A stretch of 64,000 nt of DNA from Psychrobacillus sp. OK032 (lineage in GTDB: Bacteria; Bacillota; Bacilli; Bacillales_A; Planococcaceae). The stretch spans positions 124,001 through 188,000 of the forward strand of contig NZ_FOGY01000007.1 in the NCBI RefSeq assembly GCF_900111345.1. The letters run 5' to 3'. A program made the position numbers and the translations under genes. Shown piece by piece: positions 51,663 through 60,907 of the stretch. Position 1 is the stretch's first letter, and every line of letters starts with the position of its first letter. The notes under the pieces are model-generated. The model was not told the origin of the DNA. It searched no databases and saw only the letters and a program-made list of their open reading frames with translations.

Positions 51663-52376
51663 ATGTCGGAAGGTTTAAATTATAAATTTCTAGTAGATAC
51701 ATTTTTTATTGCATTATCCGGTGTGCCAATCACTCTATTCGTCACTGCTGTAGCTTTGCTTGTCGCATTGCCGTTAGGGTTTTTATTGGCGCTAACCCGA
51801 ATTAACCAAATTCCTATTTTAAACAGATTTTCACAAGTATACGTTTCTTTTGTCAGAGGTACGCCGATCATTATTCAAATTTTCATCGTTTATGCGAGTG
51901 TTCCGTTAATCTTAACTGCCTTTGTGGAAAAATATAATTGGAATATCCAAATATATGAAATCAATCCAATTTGGTATGCGTTTATCGTCTTTTCCTTTAG
52001 TACGACCGCTATTTTAATCGAAGTATTTCGCTCTGCGCTAAGCACAGTGAATAAAGGTCAGCTGGAGGCAGCACAGGCTGTTGGGTTGACTAATTTTCAA
52101 GCATATCGTCGTATTGTGATTCCACAAGCAATGGTCGTAGCATTACCAAATATTTGTACAGCAACAGTGAACTTGATAAAAGCAACATCATTAGGCTACG
52201 CCATGTCTCTACAGGAAATCACATTAAAAGCGAAAGTTGCTGCAAATGTTGGATATAACTATGTGGAAGCATATCTTGATATTTTCCTTGTCTATATTAT
52301 CTTGTGCAGCTTAGTAGAGTTTGGATTTAAATTATATGAAAAACGACTACGAAAATATAAATACGTTAGTGCTTAA
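51663..52376 (+). CDS. ABC importer permease 2 (amino-acid type)
   Basis: A 237-residue permease of the same type, with the membrane segment motif SFVRGTPIIIQIFIVYASVP and the EAA loop GQLEAAQAVGLTNFQAYRRIVIPQAM. It lies 12 bases after permease 1, with AAGGAG before the ATG. Two permeases per importer are usual in Tcy-type cystine systems. Confidence 0.9.
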   Translation: MSEGLNYKFLVDTFFIALSGVPITLFVTAVALLVALPLGFLLALTRINQIPILNRFSQVYVSFVRGTPIIIQIFIVYASVPLILTAFVEKYNWNIQIYEINPIWYAFIVFSFSTTAILIEVFRSALSTVNKGQLEAAQAVGLTNFQAYRRIVIPQAMVVALPNICTATVNLIKATSLGYAMSLQEITLKAKVAANVGYNYVEAYLDIFLVYIILCSLVEFGFKLYEKRLRKYKYVSA

Positions 52377-52391
52377 TAAGGAGGTTCCAAT

Positions 52392-53147
52392 ATGTTAGAA
52401 ATTAAAGACATCCATAAGTCATTCGGAAAAAATGAAATACTAAAAGGCGTTGACTTAACGATTGATAAAGGTGATGTAGTAGTCATTCTCGGTCCAAGTG
52501 GCTCCGGAAAAACGACTTTACTGCGCTGCATTAACTTCTTAGAAAAAGCAGATAGCGGAAAAGCATCTTTTGGCGAACTAAAAGTAGATTTACATAGCGC
52601 CTCCAAAAAAGATATTCAAGCCATCCGTCAAAAGACAGCCTTTGTATTTCAAAGTTATAATTTATTTAACAATAAAACAGCTCTAGAAAATGTAACAGAA
52701 GGCTTAATCATCGGACGTAAAATACCTAAAGCAGAAGCAAATGAAATCGGTAAAAAGGCACTAGATAAAGTAGGTCTATCTGATAAATATGATTCCTATC
52801 CTAGTCAGCTATCGGGTGGACAGCAACAACGCGTTGGCATTGCACGTGCGGTTGCACTTAACCCAGATATTATTTTGTTTGATGAACCAACTTCAGCGCT
52901 TGACCCCGAGTTAGTAGGAGAAGTATTAACGGTTATGAAAAATATTGCTAACGAAGGTACTACGATGCTTGTCGTCACGCACGAAATGTCCTTTGCAAAA
53001 GATGTCGCAAAACGTGTGATCTTCATGGATGGTGGGGTTGTTGTAGAAGAAGGAACACCTCATGAAATATTCGTTAGTCCGAAAGAAGAGCGCACAAAGA
53101 AATTTTTGAAGCGTGTATTACCGGAGGATTATACTTTCTATATTTAG
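52392..53147 (+). CDS. ABC importer ATP-binding protein (amino-acid type)
   Basis: A 251-residue ATPase of the GlnQ/TcyN group: Walker [20 protein letters not shown]-loop [18 protein letters not shown], signature [14 protein letters not shown], Walker [19 protein letters not shown] and H-loop [13 protein letters not shown]. The last 15 residues run into the ribosome-binding site of the UroD-like gene. It powers the importer encoded by the three genes before it. Confidence 0.93.
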   Translation: MLEIKDIHKSFGKNEILKGVDLTIDKGDVVVILGPSGSGKTTLLRCINFLEKADSGKASFGELKVDLHSASKKDIQAIRQKTAFVFQSYNLFNNKTALENVTEGLIIGRKIPKAEANEIGKKALDKVGLSDKYDSYPSQLSGGQQQRVGIARAVALNPDIILFDEPTSALDPELVGEVLTVMKNIANEGTTMLVVTHEMSFAKDVAKRVIFMDGGVVVEEGTPHEIFVSPKEERTKKFLKRVLPEDYTFYI

Positions 53148-53157
53148 GAGGATTTAT

Positions 53158-54168
53158 ATGAGACAATGGACTAAAAAGGATCGGTTTAATGCAATTCTTT
53201 CAGGAGAGCAAGCGGATCGACCAATCGTTATTGGCTGGCGGCATTTTATCGAAGTGGAAAACCGGCCTTTAATGTCCGCTAAAGCACAGGTCGCTTTTAC
53301 GAATAAATTCGATTGGGACATTGTCAAATTTACTCCTCGGGCAACATATTATAGTGAAGTCTGGGGAAACGAATACGACTATAACGATTATGAAGCAATT
53401 GTTCCAAGGATGATAAAACCAGCTGTACAGTCTGTAGAAGATTTGTGGAAAATCGATGAGCGGAATGGTTCTGCTGTTCCATTAGCCGAACAAATAGAGG
53501 CAATACGAAGTATTAAAGAGCTTGAGCCGGAGCGCCCTATTGTGCAAACCGTTTTTTCTCCCCTTTCCGTGCTCCTTTTTTTGTCTGGACATCTTCCTTT
53601 TGCAAATGGTTCTTTATATGGTAGTTCAAATCCGATCCCGATAAAAGAGTTATTAAGCGGGGAAGGTATACATCATGCATTACGTGCTATTTCATTGACC
53701 CTTGCAGACTATGTTAAGGAACTTGGACGAGCTGGTGCTGATGGGATTTTCTATTCTACAATGGGGACTGCCCATCCAGCTATATTAGATGATGATGCCT
53801 TTATCGAATTTTCTCAGCAATATGACACAATCGTTTTGGAAGCGAATGAAACAAAGAAAACGATTCTCCATACTTGTGGAGCAAATTCACAACCAAATAG
53901 ATTTCTCCATTACCCAATTCATGGGATAAGCTGGGATACAGAAGCCACGGGTAACCCTGACTTATCAGCTTCATTCAATAAAGTAAAAGTTTGTGGAGTG
54001 AATCAACAACTATTTGCAGAGAATAATATACAAGAAATAGAAAAGCAAGCCAAAAACGCTTTAGCCCTCATGAAAAACAAACCGTTTATCTTAGCACCAA
54101 ATTGCTCTATTCCAAATAACGCAACAGATGAAGCACTAAAAGCATTTCGAAGTAGTTTACAAGATTAA
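53158..54168 (+). CDS. UroD/MtaA-family protein, likely corrinoid- or thiol-dependent methyltransferase
   Basis: A 336-residue TIM-barrel protein of the uroporphyrinogen-decarboxylase superfamily. It has the His-x-Cys motif (ILHTCGANSQP) and a late Cys (LAPNCSIPNNAT), the three zinc ligands of the MtaA/MtbA methyltransferase branch, while the Arg and Asp clusters of true HemE are not seen. AGGAGG precedes the ATG at 53158. As last gene of the importer operon it may move a methyl group from the imported compound; no corrinoid protein is encoded nearby. The reaction is inference. Confidence 0.75.
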   Translation: MRQWTKKDRFNAILSGEQADRPIVIGWRHFIEVENRPLMSAKAQVAFTNKFDWDIVKFTPRATYYSEVWGNEYDYNDYEAIVPRMIKPAVQSVEDLWKIDERNGSAVPLAEQIEAIRSIKELEPERPIVQTVFSPLSVLLFLSGHLPFANGSLYGSSNPIPIKELLSGEGIHHALRAISLTLADYVKELGRAGADGIFYSTMGTAHPAILDDDAFIEFSQQYDTIVLEANETKKTILHTCGANSQPNRFLHYPIHGISWDTEATGNPDLSASFNKVKVCGVNQQLFAENNIQEIEKQAKNALALMKNKPFILAPNCSIPNNATDEALKAFRSSLQD

Positions 54169-54173
54169 ACTAA

Positions 54174-54214
54174 AAACCGGATGAAGATTCACTCTCTTCA
54201 ACCGGTTTAATTTA
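54174..54214 (+). terminator. Rho-independent terminator of the importer operon
   Basis: AAACCGG-a-TGAAGA pairs with TCTTCA-a-CCGGTTT across a seven-base loop, followed by TAATTTAA. Confidence 0.75.
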
Positions 54215-54296
54215 AGTTTATGCGCAAATGACAACCCTTTTTCAGCATAGGCTCATTGGAGTCAGGTCAAGCCGTCCTCCCCCTCTTCTTTCAAGG

Positions 54297-55076
54297 TTAC
54301 CCCATAATATTATAGCCAGAGTCCACGTAAACGATTTCTCCAGTTACACCTCTAGATAAATTGCCTAGAAGCCCAACTGTCATATCGCCAACTTCATCTG
54401 CTGTTACATTTCGTTTTAATGGCGCAGTTTCTTCAATTTTATGCAAAATAGTATTGAATGAAGAAATTCCTTTCGCAGCCAATGTACGCACTGCTCCCGC
54501 CGATACTGCATTCACACGAATATTATGTTTCCCTAGATCAAGTGCCAAATATTTAACAGAAGCCTCTAATGATGCTTTCGCAATTCCCATTACGTTATAG
54601 CCTTCTAATACGCGTTCTGCTCCTAAATATGTCATCGTCACAATAGAGCCGCCTTCTGTCATAAATGGTGTTGCTTCACGAGCTGCTGCAATTAGTGAAT
54701 AAGCACTTGTATCTTGTGCAAATGCATAACCATCTCTAGTCGTTTGAAGGAAATCGTTTTTCAAGTCTTCCGCATGTGCAAATGCCACGGAATGGACTAC
54801 CCCGTGAATTACCCCTACTTCGTTTCCGATTTTTTCAAAAGCTGCTTTAATGCTATCATCGCTATTAACATCACATTCTACGACTAACTTTGCTTCTAAG
54901 TTATTGTCTGTTAATGCTTTTTCAAGTTTTCCTAACGAACGTTCTTTACGATACGTGAAAATAACATTTGCCCCAACATCAAATAGAGACTTCGCTACTC
55001 CCCATGCAAGACTTCGTTCATTTGCTACTCCCATAACGACAATATTCTTATCTTTTAATTGAATTAAATCTTTCAT
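54297..55076 (-). CDS. fabI: Enoyl-[acyl-carrier-protein] reductase (NADH), FabI
   Basis: Reduces trans-2-enoyl-ACP in the last step of fatty-acid elongation. The 259-residue SDR protein has the FabI-type cofactor motif MGVANERSLAWGVAK and the catalytic pair Y-x6-K in GYNVMGIAKASLEASV, with SIVTMTYLGAERV ahead of it (the loop bound by triclosan). VNAVSAGAVRTLAAKGI follows. GGAGG lies before the ATG at 55076. It stands alone, as fabI does in Bacillus. Confidence 0.95.
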   Translation of the reverse strand: MKDLIQLKDKNIVVMGVANERSLAWGVAKSLFDVGANVIFTYRKERSLGKLEKALTDNNLEAKLVVECDVNSDDSIKAAFEKIGNEVGVIHGVVHSVAFAHAEDLKNDFLQTTRDGYAFAQDTSAYSLIAAAREATPFMTEGGSIVTMTYLGAERVLEGYNVMGIAKASLEASVKYLALDLGKHNIRVNAVSAGAVRTLAAKGISSFNTILHKIEETAPLKRNVTADEVGDMTVGLLGNLSRGVTGEIVYVDSGYNIMG

Positions 55077-55280
55077 ATGAACCTCCATAGAATAAGTTTT
55101 ATTTCACCTGTTATTAGTACTAGTTACTAAGTTTATCATACCATAATTATTTTTCTTGTACTATCTACTGCTTTATTTTGCTTAGAAATTCATTTGACAA
55201 ATAATATTGTTTACCATAACGTGTAGTAGAAAATAATACATTTAACGTATTGAATAAAAACTAGCATGAGGTGTATATAA

Positions 55281-56231
55281 ATGAGGAGAATACCAGTAAT
55301 TATCGATTGTGATCCAGGAATAGATGACGTAATGGCGTTAACACTTGCTTTTGCACATCCAGAATTAGATATTAAACTAATCACAACTGAGCCAGGCAAC
55401 CAAACACAAGAAAAAACAATCCACAATGCACTCACATTTACGAGTTACATGAAAAAAAATATAGAAATTGCTAGAGGCCTAGATAAACCGTTTTTCCGCA
55501 AACTTGAAATTGCGGATAAAGTGCATGGCGAAAATGGACTTGGGAATGTCCAGTTTCCAGAACCAACTCTTCAAGTAAGTAATCGCCCAGCAATTGAAGC
55601 CATGAAAGAAACACTGTTATCTAGTGATGAACAAATAATACTTATCGCAACTGGTCCCCTTACAAACGTCGGGGCCCTACTACTCGCGCATCCAGAGGTA
55701 AAGTCGAAAATTAAATATATCTCTTATATGGGCGGGGCTGCGGTTGGAGGAAATATGTCTCCTACTGCAGAATTTAACGTATATGTCGATCCACACGCAG
55801 CAGATATCGTGTTTCGTTCAGGCATACCTATTGTCATGAGCGGGCTGGATGTTACGCATAAAGCATATGTTACATTGGAAGAGATAAATGAAATTGAAGC
55901 AATAGGCTCTGACTTTGCTTCCAAAGTTAGTCAAATGCTTCGCTTTTACATACATTCAGCTAAGCAAACTGCATTTCACGCTCCTAATTTTGAAAACCAA
56001 ATACATTTACATGATTTATGTGCAGTGTCTTATGTATTAACCCCTGAGCTGTTTGAAGGGGATGACTGCTACGTTGCAGTTGAATTAGAAGGTAAACTAA
56101 CAGCTGGAACTACGGTTGTAGACTATGCACAACAAACTGGTCTTCCGCATAACGCGCAAGTATTACACACGATTAACAGAGAAAAGTTCGTGGAACAATT
56201 TTTTGATGCCGTAAAAAAAATGAGCGTTTAA
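55281..56231 (+). CDS. Nucleoside hydrolase (IunH/Rih type)
   Basis: Hydrolyses the N-glycosidic bond of ribonucleosides to base and ribose. The 316-residue protein starts with the calcium-binding signature IIDCDPGIDDVMALTLAF. It also has LIATGPLTNVGALL, YMGGAAVGGNMSPTAEFNVYVDP and LHDLCAVSYVLTP (the second His/Asp region). GAGGTG precedes the ATG. It lies 57 bases before a ribokinase gene, which would trap the released ribose. Confidence 0.93.
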   Translation: MRRIPVIIDCDPGIDDVMALTLAFAHPELDIKLITTEPGNQTQEKTIHNALTFTSYMKKNIEIARGLDKPFFRKLEIADKVHGENGLGNVQFPEPTLQVSNRPAIEAMKETLLSSDEQIILIATGPLTNVGALLLAHPEVKSKIKYISYMGGAAVGGNMSPTAEFNVYVDPHAADIVFRSGIPIVMSGLDVTHKAYVTLEEINEIEAIGSDFASKVSQMLRFYIHSAKQTAFHAPNFENQIHLHDLCAVSYVLTPELFEGDDCYVAVELEGKLTAGTTVVDYAQQTGLPHNAQVLHTINREKFVEQFFDAVKKMSV

Positions 56232-56288
56232 ATTGGTTGGTAACTAGCGAATTTTAGCTCAATGTAATCGAAAGGAATAGAACAAAAC

Positions 56289-57182
56289 ATGAACATCACA
56301 GTCGTAGGAAGTACCAATATAGACCTTGTTTATCTAGTTCCACATATCGTAACAGTTGGTGAAACATTGCATAGCACAAAACATGAGTTGTTTTTCGGCG
56401 GTAAAGGAGCAAATCAAGCAGTAACCGCTAGTCAAGTAGGAGCAAACGTCCACTTTATTGGTAATGTTGGGGCAGATGATTTTGGGGAACAAGTAAAACA
56501 AAATTTACAAGACAAAGGGGTAAATACTGCCGCAGTACAAAAAGTTGGTATAACAGGACAAGCAATTATTCAATTGGCAGATTCAGGTGAAAACTCGATT
56601 ATTCTTTTTCCAGGAGCAAACTTTCTTGTCACAACCGATCAAATAGAAGCAAATAAAAATACAATTGCATCCAGCGATGCCCTTCTCTTACAATTAGAGA
56701 TCCCAATGCCAGCAGTCGAAACAGCAGCAAATATTGCTACACAGAACGGTGTACAAATTATATTAAATCCAGCACCTGCTCAACCAATAAGTGATTCTTT
56801 ACTAAGAAAAGTTTCCATATTAACACCTAACGAAACCGAATTAGCGATACTAACTGGTATGAAAACAGAAACTGAAGAAGATCTTTACCATGCTTGCAAC
56901 TTCCTTCTCCAAAAAGGTGTAGGGGCTGTAGTAGTTACTTTAGGTGAAAAGGGATCCTATTATATGAATAATCAAGAACATGGTCTAGTCCAGGCAAATC
57001 CTGTGAACGTAAAAGATACTACTGGAGCTGGCGATGCATTTAATGGCGCTTTAGCAGTAGCTTTAGGTCATGGAAACTCTTTACGAGAAAGCATTTTATA
57101 TGCATCGAAAGTAGCTGGATACGCTGTTACTCAATTGGGGGCACAACCAACTATTCCCTCATCTTTTCAAATAAATAAATAA
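56289..57182 (+). CDS. rbsK: Ribokinase
   Basis: Phosphorylates ribose at O5. The 297-residue PfkB-family sugar kinase has the N-terminal signature FFGGKGANQAVTASQVGA and the catalytic motif DTTGAGDAFNGALA with the base Asp, plus STNIDLVYLVP at the start. Together with the nucleoside hydrolase it forms a nucleoside salvage unit. The stop codon lies in a run of seven AAAT repeats. Confidence 0.93.
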   Translation: MNITVVGSTNIDLVYLVPHIVTVGETLHSTKHELFFGGKGANQAVTASQVGANVHFIGNVGADDFGEQVKQNLQDKGVNTAAVQKVGITGQAIIQLADSGENSIILFPGANFLVTTDQIEANKNTIASSDALLLQLEIPMPAVETAANIATQNGVQIILNPAPAQPISDSLLRKVSILTPNETELAILTGMKTETEEDLYHACNFLLQKGVGAVVVTLGEKGSYYMNNQEHGLVQANPVNVKDTTGAGDAFNGALAVALGHGNSLRESILYASKVAGYAVTQLGAQPTIPSSFQINK

Positions 57183-57196
57183 ATAAATAAATAAAT
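57169..57196. repeat. (AAAT)7 microsatellite over the rbsK stop codon
   Basis: Seven perfect AAAT units. Every reading frame through the repeat meets TAA within a few codons, so slippage would barely change the protein. Confidence 0.9.
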
Positions 57197-57200
57197 ATAT

Positions 57201-57235
57201 AAAAGCCAACTATTTTCTCGAAATAGTTGGCTTTT
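57201..57235. terminator. Bidirectional terminator between rbsK and tatA
   Basis: AAAAGCCAACTATTT pairs perfectly with AAATAGTTGGCTTTT across five bases, giving U-runs both ways. Confidence 0.9.
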
Positions 57236-57239
57236 CGTA

Positions 57240-57443
57240 TTAGATTTTCTTTTTAGTATCTGCTTCGTTATCTTCTAATTTGAATTCTTCTGCTACATCA
57301 TCCACTATATCTTTCGTAGAATTTTTGAATTCTTTTAAAGTTTGTCCAACTGCTCTACCTAATTGAGGTAATTTTTTTGGTCCAAAAACAATTAAAGCAA
57401 TAATTAAAATAATAATTAAACCTGGTACGCCGATATTTGGCAT
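57240..57443 (-). CDS. tatA: Twin-arginine translocase protein TatA
   Basis: A 67-residue TatA: a short N-terminal membrane helix ([22 protein letters not shown]), the [14 protein letters not shown] hinge and an amphipathic helix, then a charged tail. It forms the pore-like oligomer of the Tat export pathway. No tatC is next to it. The divergent operon encodes a protein with a Tat signal peptide, so this copy may serve that substrate. Confidence 0.93.
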   Translation of the reverse strand: MPNIGVPGLIIILIIALIVFGPKKLPQLGRAVGQTLKEFKNSTKDIVDDVAEEFKLEDNEADTKKKI

Positions 57444-57797
57444 AGTGTTTCCTCCTCATAATTATCTATAAATAAATCATGTGACATAAAAGTAATAGTT
57501 GTTATTGTTATTTTGATTGTTTTGTTTCCATTACATATTATACCCCTTTGTCGAAATTTGTAAATACATAGATGGGGTAAGTTATAAAATGATTATACAC
57601 CTCCACTTATATCCTTTTTACAGTGTAAACTCTAGTGTTTTATTTTCAGAATTATAACATTTTTAAAATTCGACAAAAACATGACCAAAGTCTGAAAAAT
57701 TGTAGTAGAATAGATAGAGTTGTTTTGTATTCCTACTTTATAATAATAAATAGCAATTAATAATATTTATTATTAAGATTAAGAGAGGTGAGTTCAT
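57444..57797. other. Divergent intergenic region, tatA and dehydrogenase operon
   Basis: About 350 very A+T-rich bases. I see no open frame with a ribosome-binding site, no strong hairpin, and no promoter that meets both -35 and -10 consensus convincingly. Promoters for both directions must lie here. Confidence 0.4.
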
Positions 57798-58061
57798 TTG
57801 TCTCAATACAATTTAGAAGAACTTAAGATGTTAAATCAAGTTCTTTTCGCTTTATTTATCGTTGCAGATTTTGCCCTGTTTCTTTTTTTCCAACATAATG
57901 CATACGTATTCCCATGGTTTGCATTATTAGGAGCAGGTATTGGTCTAGGTATTATTGTTCTTTGCTGGACAGGTAAAAAATATACATATTTTATTGCTAC
58001 TTTATTAGTTTTTACTGCGGTATTTTCAGTAATCTATAACTGGCAAGCTATTTTCCATTAA
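57798..58061 (+). CDS. Small membrane protein ahead of the gluconate-dehydrogenase-like pair
   Basis: An 87-residue protein with three hydrophobic segments (about residues 15-33, 38-55 and 63-82). TTG at 57798 follows GAGAGGTG. No family recognised. It is the first gene of a three-gene unit with a subunit-3-like Tat protein and a GMC flavoprotein, where other systems have a cytochrome c membrane subunit, so it may be the membrane anchor or quinone contact. It has no haem-binding CxxCH. Confidence 0.55.
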   Translation: MSQYNLEELKMLNQVLFALFIVADFALFLFFQHNAYVFPWFALLGAGIGLGIIVLCWTGKKYTYFIATLLVFTAVFSVIYNWQAIFH

Positions 58062-58128
58062 AAGCAAATGTTTACCTAGTTAAATTATTAACGGAACATT
58101 CTATTTATTTCACATTGGAGGTTTTATT

Positions 58129-58890
58129 ATGTCAGATAAGAACAAAAATGAACCTATTCTAGAAAAACGCTCTTCTAGACGGACATTTATTAAAAATTCA
58201 GGATTAACAGTTGGTGGAGTTGTTATAGGGGGTGCATTAGGTAGTCTTTTGTCGAAAGAAGAAAAAACGACAACTACCGAAACGCATGTTCACTCAGAAG
58301 CAACTGCTTCGAATGCTAACGTTGCATTAATGTACTTTACACCTGAGCAACTAGCTGTTACTGTAGCGGCGGCGGAAAGAATTTTCCCAGCAGATGCGAA
58401 CGGACCAGGTGCAAAAGATTTGTTGGTTGCTTATTATATCGACCATCAACTTGCTGGTACATGGGGACTTCGTTCAAACGAATATACGAAAGGTCCATTC
58501 TTCCCAGGTGAGCCAACACAAGGATACCAAGGTCGCTTAAACAGACAAGAAATCTTTAATATCGGTTTAAAAGGATTACAAGATCATAGTGTAAGCACGT
58601 ATAATAAGAAATTTACTGAGTTAACGGAAGAAGAACAAGACGCTGTGTTAACTGATTTTGCGGATGATAAAGTTCCACTCAAAGGAACTACATCCAAAAT
58701 ATTCTTTGGTATTTTACGTGCAGGAACAATAGAAGGAGCCTATGCTGATCCATTGTACGGAGGAAACAATGGTATGGAAGGCTGGAAAATGAAAAACTTC
58801 CCAGGTCACCAAATGACTTTTTTAGATATCATCGACAAAGAATTTACTGTAATTGAACCACTTGCATTAAATTCACAGCATAAGCACTAA
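58129..58890 (+). CDS. Gluconate 2-dehydrogenase subunit 3-like protein with Tat signal
   Basis: A 253-residue protein. The twin-arginine signal SSRRTFIKNSGLTVGG is followed by a hydrophobic stretch to about residue 42. The mature part carries FTPEQLAVTVAAAERIFPAD and YADPLYGGNNGMEGWKM, typical of the gluconate 2-dehydrogenase subunit 3 family. That subunit escorts the flavoprotein across the membrane. GGAGG precedes the ATG. The next gene is the partner. Confidence 0.88.
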   Translation: MSDKNKNEPILEKRSSRRTFIKNSGLTVGGVVIGGALGSLLSKEEKTTTTETHVHSEATASNANVALMYFTPEQLAVTVAAAERIFPADANGPGAKDLLVAYYIDHQLAGTWGLRSNEYTKGPFFPGEPTQGYQGRLNRQEIFNIGLKGLQDHSVSTYNKKFTELTEEEQDAVLTDFADDKVPLKGTTSKIFFGILRAGTIEGAYADPLYGGNNGMEGWKMKNFPGHQMTFLDIIDKEFTVIEPLALNSQHKH

Positions 58891-58932
58891 TTCGTAATTT
58901 AAATGGAAAGAGTAATGAGGGGGAATTTTAAA

Positions 58933-60648
58933 ATGGCAACAGTACTACCAAAAACAGACGTTGTAATTATCGGGGTTGGTTGGGGCGGAGGTATTATCGC
59001 TTCTGAACTAACGAAACAAGGCAAAAAAGTAGTTGGACTAGAAAGAGGTAAGGGAAGAAAACTGGAAGATTATTTCATGATGCATGATGAACTTCGATTT
59101 GGCATTCGCCATGGTATGATGCAAAACCTTTCAAAAGAAACGATTACATTCCGTAACAATGAAGGTATGCGCGCACTTCCAATGCGTGAATATGGATCGT
59201 TTTTACTAGGTGTTGGTCTTGGTGGTTCAGGAACACACTGGAATGGTCAAAACTTCCGTTTTCTTCCGTACGATTTTGAAATGCGCTCTAAAACAATTGA
59301 AAAATACGGTGAAGATAAAATCCCAGCAGATATGACAATTCAAGACTGGGGAATTACGTATGATGAAATCGAACCTTATTATGATATGTGGGAAAAAATG
59401 GCTGGGATTTCAGGTGAAGACAATCCATTAGGTGGGCCCCGTTCAAATCCATATCCAACGGGTCCACAGAAAAAAACAGTAGCAATGGAGTTATTTACAG
59501 AAGCAACAAAAAACTTAGGTTATCACCCATATGTACAACCATCTGCGAATCTTTCTGAAAACTATACAAATCCAGATGGCATCTCTCGTGTAGCTTGTCA
59601 ATATTGTGGATTCTGTGAACGTTTCGGATGTGAATATGGTGCAAAAGCCGATCCGCTCGTAACAGTACTTCCAGTAGCAAATGAAACAGGGAATTTCGAA
59701 GTGCGAACAAATGCTGAAGTGCGCCGTATTCTTTACGATGGAACAAAAGCTACGGGTGTATTATATATTGACCTAGAAACAGGAGAAGAGTTCGAACAGC
59801 CAGCAGACGTTGTTGTATCAACAGGTTATGTATTTACAAATGTTCGTCTACTATTATTATCTGGAATCGGTAGACCATACGATCCAACTACAGGTAAAGG
59901 TGTAATCGGTAAAAACTATGCATACCAAATCCGTAAAGGAGCAGCTACAGGTTACTTTGATAATAAAAAATTCAATAACTTCGCAGGTTCTGGTGGGTTA
60001 GGTATGATTATCGATGATTTCAACGGGGATAACTTCGATCACTCTGATTTAGACTTTATCCACGGCGGGATGATCATCCTTGGACAAACAGGTTTACGTC
60101 CGATTGCGAATAACTCAGTTCCATCTGGTACGCCTTCTTGGGGAGCAGAATTTAAAGATGCATCTATCAAATATTCAAATGCTTATCTATCTGTTAAGGG
60201 TGAAGGTGCATCAATGGCATATAGACAACACTTTATCGACCTTGACCCTACGTATACGGATGATTTCGGTGACCCATTAGCACGAATCACATTTGACTTC
60301 GAAGAACAAGACCGTCAATTGACGAAGTTTATGGCTGAGAAGTGTGGAGCAATCCTTAAAGAAATGGGTGCGGATCATGTTGATATAAGTGGAGATCTTG
60401 GGCCTTACAATGTGGCTGAATATCAATCCACTCATAATACTGGTGGTGTAATAATGGGCGCTGATCCTGAGACATCTGCAGTCAACAACTACTCACAAAT
60501 GTGGGATGTAGAAAACCTATTTGTTGTAGGGGCATCTTCTTTCCCACAAAATGCTGGATACAACCCAACAGGTACAGTAGGTGCATTATCTTACCGTGCA
60601 GCTGAAGGCATTCTTAAGTATTTGGAAAAAGGCGGATCACTTATTTAA
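58933..60648 (+). CDS. GMC-family oxidoreductase (gluconate-dehydrogenase-like flavoprotein)
   Basis: A 571-residue FAD protein. The N-terminal dinucleotide fold is DVVIIGVGWGGGIIASELTK; MREYGSFLLGVGLGGSGTHW is the GMC loop, and ENLFVVGASSFPQNAGYNPTG near the C-terminus holds the catalytic His/Asn region. CQYCGFCERFGCEYGAKAD is a cysteine-rich stretch like the Fe-S-binding motif of sugar dehydrogenases. No signal peptide, so it probably rides out with the Tat-signal subunit. The ATG at 58933 follows GAGGGGG. The sugar or polyol substrate is unknown. Confidence 0.88.
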   Translation: MATVLPKTDVVIIGVGWGGGIIASELTKQGKKVVGLERGKGRKLEDYFMMHDELRFGIRHGMMQNLSKETITFRNNEGMRALPMREYGSFLLGVGLGGSGTHWNGQNFRFLPYDFEMRSKTIEKYGEDKIPADMTIQDWGITYDEIEPYYDMWEKMAGISGEDNPLGGPRSNPYPTGPQKKTVAMELFTEATKNLGYHPYVQPSANLSENYTNPDGISRVACQYCGFCERFGCEYGAKADPLVTVLPVANETGNFEVRTNAEVRRILYDGTKATGVLYIDLETGEEFEQPADVVVSTGYVFTNVRLLLLSGIGRPYDPTTGKGVIGKNYAYQIRKGAATGYFDNKKFNNFAGSGGLGMIIDDFNGDNFDHSDLDFIHGGMIILGQTGLRPIANNSVPSGTPSWGAEFKDASIKYSNAYLSVKGEGASMAYRQHFIDLDPTYTDDFGDPLARITFDFEEQDRQLTKFMAEKCGAILKEMGADHVDISGDLGPYNVAEYQSTHNTGGVIMGADPETSAVNNYSQMWDVENLFVVGASSFPQNAGYNPTGTVGALSYRAAEGILKYLEKGGSLI

Positions 60649-60715
60649 TTTAACTCAGCAAGAGGCGTAATTGATTAAAACAATAAACATCTTTTCATAG
60701 AATTAGCCAACAACT

Positions 60716-60758
60716 AAAAACTACTAGTTCTCTCACTTGAGAGTGCTAGTAGTTTTTT
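60716..60758 (+). terminator. Rho-independent terminator of the dehydrogenase operon
   Basis: AAAAACTACTAG pairs with CTAGTAGTTTTT; an inner CTCTCA/TGAGAG helix extends the hairpin. A run of T follows. Confidence 0.88.
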
Positions 60759-60907
60759 AAATTTATCCAAAATATGAATTCTTTATAAACTTTAATAACG
60801 AAATAGTCTAAATAGGTAGTATTTACATTCAACTTTTTCACAATCTATTTGTAACTTGTGATAAAATGAATGATAAAATTATTTTCTTACGCGAGGAGTG
60901 CTTTTAA

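Noticed and set aside
53158-54168. UroD-like protein as HemE of haem synthesis
   Set aside because: It carries the zinc motif of MtaA-type methyltransferases and sits in a transport operon, not with hemH/hemY.
57169-57196. (AAAT)7 as a phase-variation switch of rbsK
   Set aside because: The stop codon occurs in all frames inside the repeat, so slippage changes at most a few C-terminal residues.
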